From the NCBI GenBank assembly GCA_947359465.1, contig OX375879.1, positions 126,451,260 to 126,515,259 on the forward strand: DNA of 64,000 bases, read 5' to 3'. The translations under genes were made by a program, and so were the position numbers. Source of the DNA: Metellina segmentata. Lineage: Eukaryota; Arthropoda; Arachnida; Araneae; Tetragnathidae. Positions 60,035 to 64,000 of the stretch are shown in pieces. Numbering within the stretch: position 1 is the first letter of the stretch; the number at the start of each line of letters is the position of its first letter. The notes under the pieces are model-generated. The model was not told the origin of the DNA, searched no databases, and was given only the letters and a program-made list of their open reading frames with translations.

Positions 60035-60352
60035 TTTTAGTTAACGTCTAACTAGAGCATCACAACGGGCTATTGACGACGGTCCGGGATCAGACCCTTA
60101 AGGGAAAGATTCGAGGACAACACCTCGTAATTTTGGACCACGGTAAGATGACGAAGCAACACCTGAGCTGGCACCCCACTCTACAAACTTCCACACCAAC
60201 CCAACGTGAGGACTTTCGGTCATGACAGATTTAAGGTGCACCAGCCGCATCTATAACCATACGCCTACAAACATCCATGCCCTGGCCCGGATTCGAACCA
60301 GGAACCTTCCGATCTAGAGGCTAACACCTTAACCACTATACCGGTTGGTTGG
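60035..60352 (-). mobile_element. tRNA-derived SINE copy 2 (near full length)
   Basis: On the minus strand the head reads ACCGGTATAGTGGTTAAGG, GCCTCTAGATCGGAAGG and GGTTCGAATCC, giving both Pol III boxes, then the body and a tail ending GTTAACTAAAATTAC-like. About 320 bp. It is the best reference copy in the window. Confidence 0.85.
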
Positions 60353-60439
60353 AGTAAAATACTAAGCATTTTGTAAAAATAAATGCATTTTTTTATTATT
60401 GACCGGCACTTGTGTAAAGGTTAAAGTTTTCTATCCTTT

Positions 60440-60640
60440 AACCTCTCCTGGTGGTTGTTTCGATGAGGTGTCTCGTCATTAGCAGAAGGCCAGATCGTTA
60501 TGGACGAGATATCTCGTCATTGGAGGAAACCTGACCAGATCTTGATCTCGTCATAAAAAATTTCACAATGATGAGATATTTCGTCATTGGCAAAATTGGT
60601 CAGATCTTGGTGAACGAGATATATCACCCAAACCACTTGG
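60440..60640 (+). repeat. Degenerate repeats of acgagatatctcgtcatt
   Basis: Four imperfect copies of a palindromic core (acgagatatctcgt and variants) followed by cattgg and a cagatct-like segment recur at irregular spacing of about 45-75 bp. Origin unknown. Confidence 0.55.
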
Positions 60641-60849
60641 AGGATTGAAACTTGTGAAGTGGAACACTTTGATTCGTATTTTTCCAGCAACGCCTTTATT
60701 TATAAACTGTAGTTGGCTGTAGAATGGCCGGGGACAATGCTAGCTCAGTTAATAGAATCGGAGTTCAGTTCTCGATCCAATCAAAGATCGTGGCGTACGT
60801 GGGGGCTGGCGCGCGTTAAATCTTCCATGGCCACAAATATTATCACATT

Positions 60850-61084
60850 GGAAGGTTCCTGATTCGAATCCGGGTCAGGGCTTTGATGTTTGTAAGCGTA
60901 TGGTGTAGAGGCGGCTGGTGCACCTTAAATATGTCAAGGCCGAAAGTCCTCACGTTGGGTTGGTGTGGAGGTGGTTCAAAATGATGGGGTGTTGTCCTCG
61001 AATCTTTCCCTTAGGGGATTGATCCCGGACCGTCGTCAATAGCCTATTCTGTTTCTCTAGTATGACGTTAATTAAAAATTACCT
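60850..61084 (+). mobile_element. tRNA-derived SINE copy 3, internally deleted
   Basis: It has the 3' part of the tRNA head, the body, and the tail, but about 60 bp is missing between ggttggtgtggagg and tggttcaaaat where other copies carry the aagtttggg...cgtcatctgacc part. It is followed by a further partial tail. Confidence 0.75.
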
Positions 61085-61169
61085 TTTACCCGAACCATCA
61101 CCAATTGCCCGTTGTGTTGCTCTAGTGTGAAGCCAAAAAAATTAGCGAATTGATAAGGTAAGGGTCGTG

Positions 61170-61472
61170 GTAATTTTTTAGTTAACGTCGTACTAGAGCA
61201 TCACAACGGGCTATTGACGACGGTCCGGGATCAGTCCCTTAAGGGAAAGATCCTAGGACAACACCTCGTAATTTTGAACCACGGTCAGATGACGAAGCAA
61301 CACCTGAGCTGGCACCCCACTTTCCAAACTTCCACACCAATTTCACAGATTTAAGGTGCACTAGCCGCCTCTACACCATACGCTTACAAACATCCATGCC
61401 CAGACCCGGATTCGAACCAGGAACCTTCCGATCTAGAGGCTAATACCTAAACCACTATACCGGTTGATTGCC
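61170..61472 (-). mobile_element. tRNA-derived SINE copy 4 (near full length)
   Basis: Minus-strand head ACCGGTATAGTGGTTTAGG, GATCGGAAGGTTCCTGG, then body and tail as in copy 2. About 40 bp of the central body (around the cgaaagtcctcacg part) is missing. It faces copy 3 tail to tail. Confidence 0.82.
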
Positions 61473-61489
61473 GCGAATTGGTAAGGTAA

Positions 61490-61940
61490 GGTAATTTTAA
61501 TTAACGTCGCACTAGAACAACACAACGGGCTATTGACGACGGTCTGGGATCAATCCCCTAAGGGTAATAATTGGTTATGTTTTTAACCAACGTCGTGCTA
61601 GAGCAACACGACTGGCTATTGACGACTTACCGAGATCAATCCCCAAAGAGGAAGAACCGAGAACAACGCTACGTAATTTTGAACCACGGTCAGATGAAAA
61701 AATTAGCGAATGTGTTAACTTCGATTAAATTAGCACTTCACATAGTTCATTAGTTTTGTATAAGTTTTAATAAGTGAGAGAAATTTTTTAAATCAAATAG
61801 TTAAAAATAATTTGGTAATTAATAATTAACGTCGTTCTAGAGCAACACAACGGGTTATTGACGACGGTCCGGGATCAGTCCCTCAAGGGAAAGATCCGAG
61901 GAAAACATCACGTAATTTTGAACCACGGTCGGATGACGAC
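61490..61940 (-). mobile_element. Three SINE tail fragments
   Basis: Minus-strand tail pieces at about 61,490-61,562, 61,578-61,700 and 61,812-61,940 each contain a version of acaacgggctattgacgacg; the second and third also keep ttgaaccacggtc. None has a tRNA head. Confidence 0.75.
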
Positions 61941-62097
61941 TAAATCAAATAGGAAAAGATGAGGATCAAAAAGTGAAAGCGATTTGAGTGATTAGATCAG
62001 ACGACGACAACCCCATGGGCGTGTCTTTCCTAACTGCGTTTCTTCCTAACTACTAGGGTCCCCAGCATAGGGAGGTAACTACTGTAATGTGGTTACC

Positions 62098-62420
62098 GAC
62101 CAACCGGTCTGAGGGTTAAGGCGTTAGCCTCTAGATCGGAAGGTTCGGTTCGAATCCGGGGCAGTGCATGGATATTTGCAAGCGTATGGTGTAGAGGCGG
62201 CTTGTGCACCTTAAATCTGTCGTGGCCGAAAGTCCTCACGTTGGGTTAGTGTGAAAGTTTGGGAAGTGGGGTACCGGCTGAGGTGTTGCCATGTCATCTT
62301 ACAGTAGCTCAAAATTACGACTTGTTCTCGGATCTTTCCTTTAGGGGATTGATCACGGACTGTCTTCAATAACCCATTTTGTTGCTACAGTACGATGTTA
62401 ATTAAAATTACCATTAACCT
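62098..62420 (+). mobile_element. tRNA-derived SINE copy 8 (near full length)
   Basis: It carries head (accaaccggtctgagggtta, gcctctagatcggaagg, ggttcgaatccgg), body and tail (acgatgttaattaaaattac). The A box is changed relative to copy 2, and one base pair block is lost ahead of the B box. Confidence 0.82.
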
Positions 62421-62439
62421 ATCGGTTATATGGTAAATT

Positions 62440-62582
62440 GGTAATTGGTAATTTTTAGTTAACGTCGCACTAGAGCAACACAACGGGCTATTGACGACAT
62501 CGGTTATATGGTATAGAAACTTCACATCTCAGAGTGACCCATAGTAAGGTAAGGTAATGTAATTTTTAGTTAACGTCGTACT
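62440..62582 (-). mobile_element. SINE tail fragments after copy 8
   Basis: Minus-strand tail pieces (gttaacgtcgcactagagca with acaacgggctattgacgac, then a second gttaacgtcgtactt) follow copy 8 in the opposite sense, so again tail to tail. Confidence 0.65.
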
Positions 62583-62734
62583 TGTGACGAGAATGGTCTC
62601 TGCTGAAGTGCAGAAGGTAATTGGTTATTGAGTTGGTATGCAGGTATTTTTATTATATAGGTAAACAGAATGGGAAAGTACAATGGTCACATATTGCGTT
62701 TCCAGATGAGTAATATCACATAAGCCTTTCATTT

Positions 62735-62915
62735 TCCGGTAGAGTGTTTAAGGTGTAAGTCTCTGGATCAGAAGGTCCATGGTTTGAATCTGGGTTCGGG
62801 CATGGATGTTTGCGTGCGTATGGTGTAGAGGCGGCTGTTGTACCTTAAATCTATCTTCGCCCTCTGATCTTCGTCATCTGACCGTGGTTCAAAATTACGA
62901 GGTGTTGTCCCTTAA
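62735..62915 (+). mobile_element. tRNA-derived SINE fragment, diverged
   Basis: The head (gtttaaggtgtaagtctctg, ggtttgaatctggg) is degenerate, followed by gcgtatggtgtagaggcggc and, after a gap, catctgaccgtggttcaaaa. The central body is missing. Confidence 0.7.
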
Positions 62916-63078
62916 CGCGTACGTATACACTAGAAGATTTTTTTTTTAATATTGACTTAAAAAATCCAGTTTTTTTACCACAGGTGATTAGTGTATTCTT
63001 AAAATCATTTCTGTAAAAAAAATCAGATTGTGCCAATAATTAATTGTCTAATTAAGATATAATAACTAATTAGCATGT

Positions 63079-63400
63079 TTTTTGTTACGTGATATCTCAA
63101 ATTGTAATTTGTTCAGAAAGACGATTCCTGTTGGAAATTGTTCGTAACACTATTCTTAATGTTTTGAGCCTCCATCAAGTTGCTAGAAAAAATAGTTTTT
63201 TTTATAGAATTTTTTAACCAAAAAAATGTGAAAAAATCACATTTTTTCAGAAATTTTAATATTTAAAAATCAATTAAAAATTTATTTCTTGACTAAATAC
63301 TCTGATTGAGGCTCAAAACATCCACTGTATTATATAGATCATAGTGATACAAAAATAATTATAAAAGGTGATTTCATTGTGAAGTTATCACGTAAGGAAC
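63079..63400. mobile_element. Imperfect foldback (MITE-like) inverted repeat
   Basis: Left and right halves are imperfect reverse complements: tgttacgtgatatctc (63,081) opposes gaagttatcacgtaag (63,381), and aatgttttgagcctcc opposes gaggctcaaaacatcc. The centre is a perfect hairpin of aaaaaatgtg and cacatttttt with a 7-nt loop (63,221-63,247). No coding capacity. No clear target duplication was found. Confidence 0.6.
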
Positions 63401-63721
63401 CAAGCGTCCGATTGCAAAAACACAGTTCTTCAGAAATTGAGTTTAAAGTTTTGGAAACATGTTTTCAAAATGATATTGTAATAAAATTGATAAAAAATAT
63501 TGCCTATCTATAGCTAAAACCCTCCAGAAATGTAAGTTGGTCCTTCTTTTTCAATTTTTTTGTCCTCTTCTTTTTTTGGCCCCTCGCAAATACTTCCTTC
63601 GCTGTTTCTGCAATGGTGTAGACTGTCGTATACTTTCACTAATTCTTAATTTATCCTTTTTTTGTATGCCATTAACCATGAAATGTCCAGGACGGATGCC
63701 CATCCGCCTCATAACTTCTAA

Positions 63722-64000
63722 TTAGGGCTTAAATCCGCAATTAAAATTCATAACGGCATCAAAAACTGAAAGTTGTACTGAATCGACACCTGCAAATTTT
63801 GTTTTTGGTGACCGCTTCCAGATTAGTGAATGTAAACATTCATTGTTGTTTTGTGTTTGCCCCTGAAGACACTTTTCCAGCATTTCAGGACTTGTAAGTC
63901 GTGAGTAGATAGGCTTAACATGTTTAAGCAAGTTGAGCGGCAATCCTCCTTTGTGTTTGTATTCCTTTTCTTTACCCATAGCTGCAGCACGCTGGTTGGA
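63722..64000 (-). CDS. Transposon-type protein, 3' end (partial at window edge)
   Basis: At least 92 residues, open to the right edge, ending at a TAA. The pattern HKGGLPLNLLKHVKPIYSRL, then LEKCLQGQTQNNNECLHSLI and WKRSPKTKF is one I associate with a repeated invertebrate protein family linked to DNA transposons; I cannot name it securely. The residues upstream of the window are unseen, so it may be a truncated copy or the last exon of a longer gene. Confidence 0.55.
   Translation of the reverse strand, partial: SNQRAAAMGKEKEYKHKGGLPLNLLKHVKPIYSRLTSPEMLEKCLQGQTQNNNECLHSLIWKRSPKTKFAGVDSVQLSVFDAVMNFNCGFKP

Noticed and set aside
60282..60352. A genuine tRNA gene
   Set aside because: The tRNA-like head is followed by a shared body and tail present in other copies nearby, so it belongs to a SINE.
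63537..63725. A 62-residue plus-strand protein
   Set aside because: Low-complexity, no recognisable motif, and no supporting context.

Overview
This window looks like animal (metazoan, probably marine invertebrate) nuclear DNA. The evidence is a complete Maverick/Polinton element, a gene in it with a GT-AG intron, several tRNA-derived SINE copies, and a very large satellite array. I cannot name the species.

1-41,389: one uninterrupted head-to-tail satellite. The monomer is about 134 bp (some are 136 bp), giving roughly 300 copies, all in the same orientation. Read on the minus strand, about 72 nt of each monomer is a tRNA-Val(UAC)-like sequence. In consensus monomers the Pol III A box and B box are intact and a T4 terminator-like run follows. 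The acceptor and T stems carry mismatches, so these are best read as tRNA-derived pseudogene monomers. Blocks of about 0.9-3.8 kb recur almost unchanged, so the array has recent higher-order amplification. The many 60-89-residue reading frames in it are by-products of the repeat.

41,390-57,233: a Polinton of about 15.8 kb. Its terminal inverted repeats begin with AGTAGTATAT and contain 48-bp tandem repeats, 7 copies on the left and 3 on the right. All genes lie on the minus strand, so transcription runs right to left. In that order they are: a small membrane protein, an A32/FtsK-type packaging ATPase, a small basic protein with a hydrophobic tail, a conserved protein of unknown function, a chromodomain integrase, a minor-capsid (penton)-like protein, a small basic core-like protein, a major-capsid-like protein, an adenain-type protease, two paralogous unknown proteins flanking a 23-residue-repeat protein, a spliced PC4-like protein, and a protein-primed family B DNA polymerase. 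Integrase and polymerase would serve integration and copying; ATPase, protease and capsid proteins would serve virion assembly. Every core frame is open, so the copy looks young. The left 1.8 kb is non-coding and holds 96-bp repeats and hairpins.

57,234-64,000: host-like DNA with no complete gene. It holds a tandem duplication, a second tRNA-like dispersed repeat, about ten full or partial copies of a tRNA-derived SINE (several in tail-to-tail inverted pairs), an imperfect foldback or MITE-like inverted repeat, and, running off the right edge on the minus strand, the 3' end of a transposon-type open reading frame.
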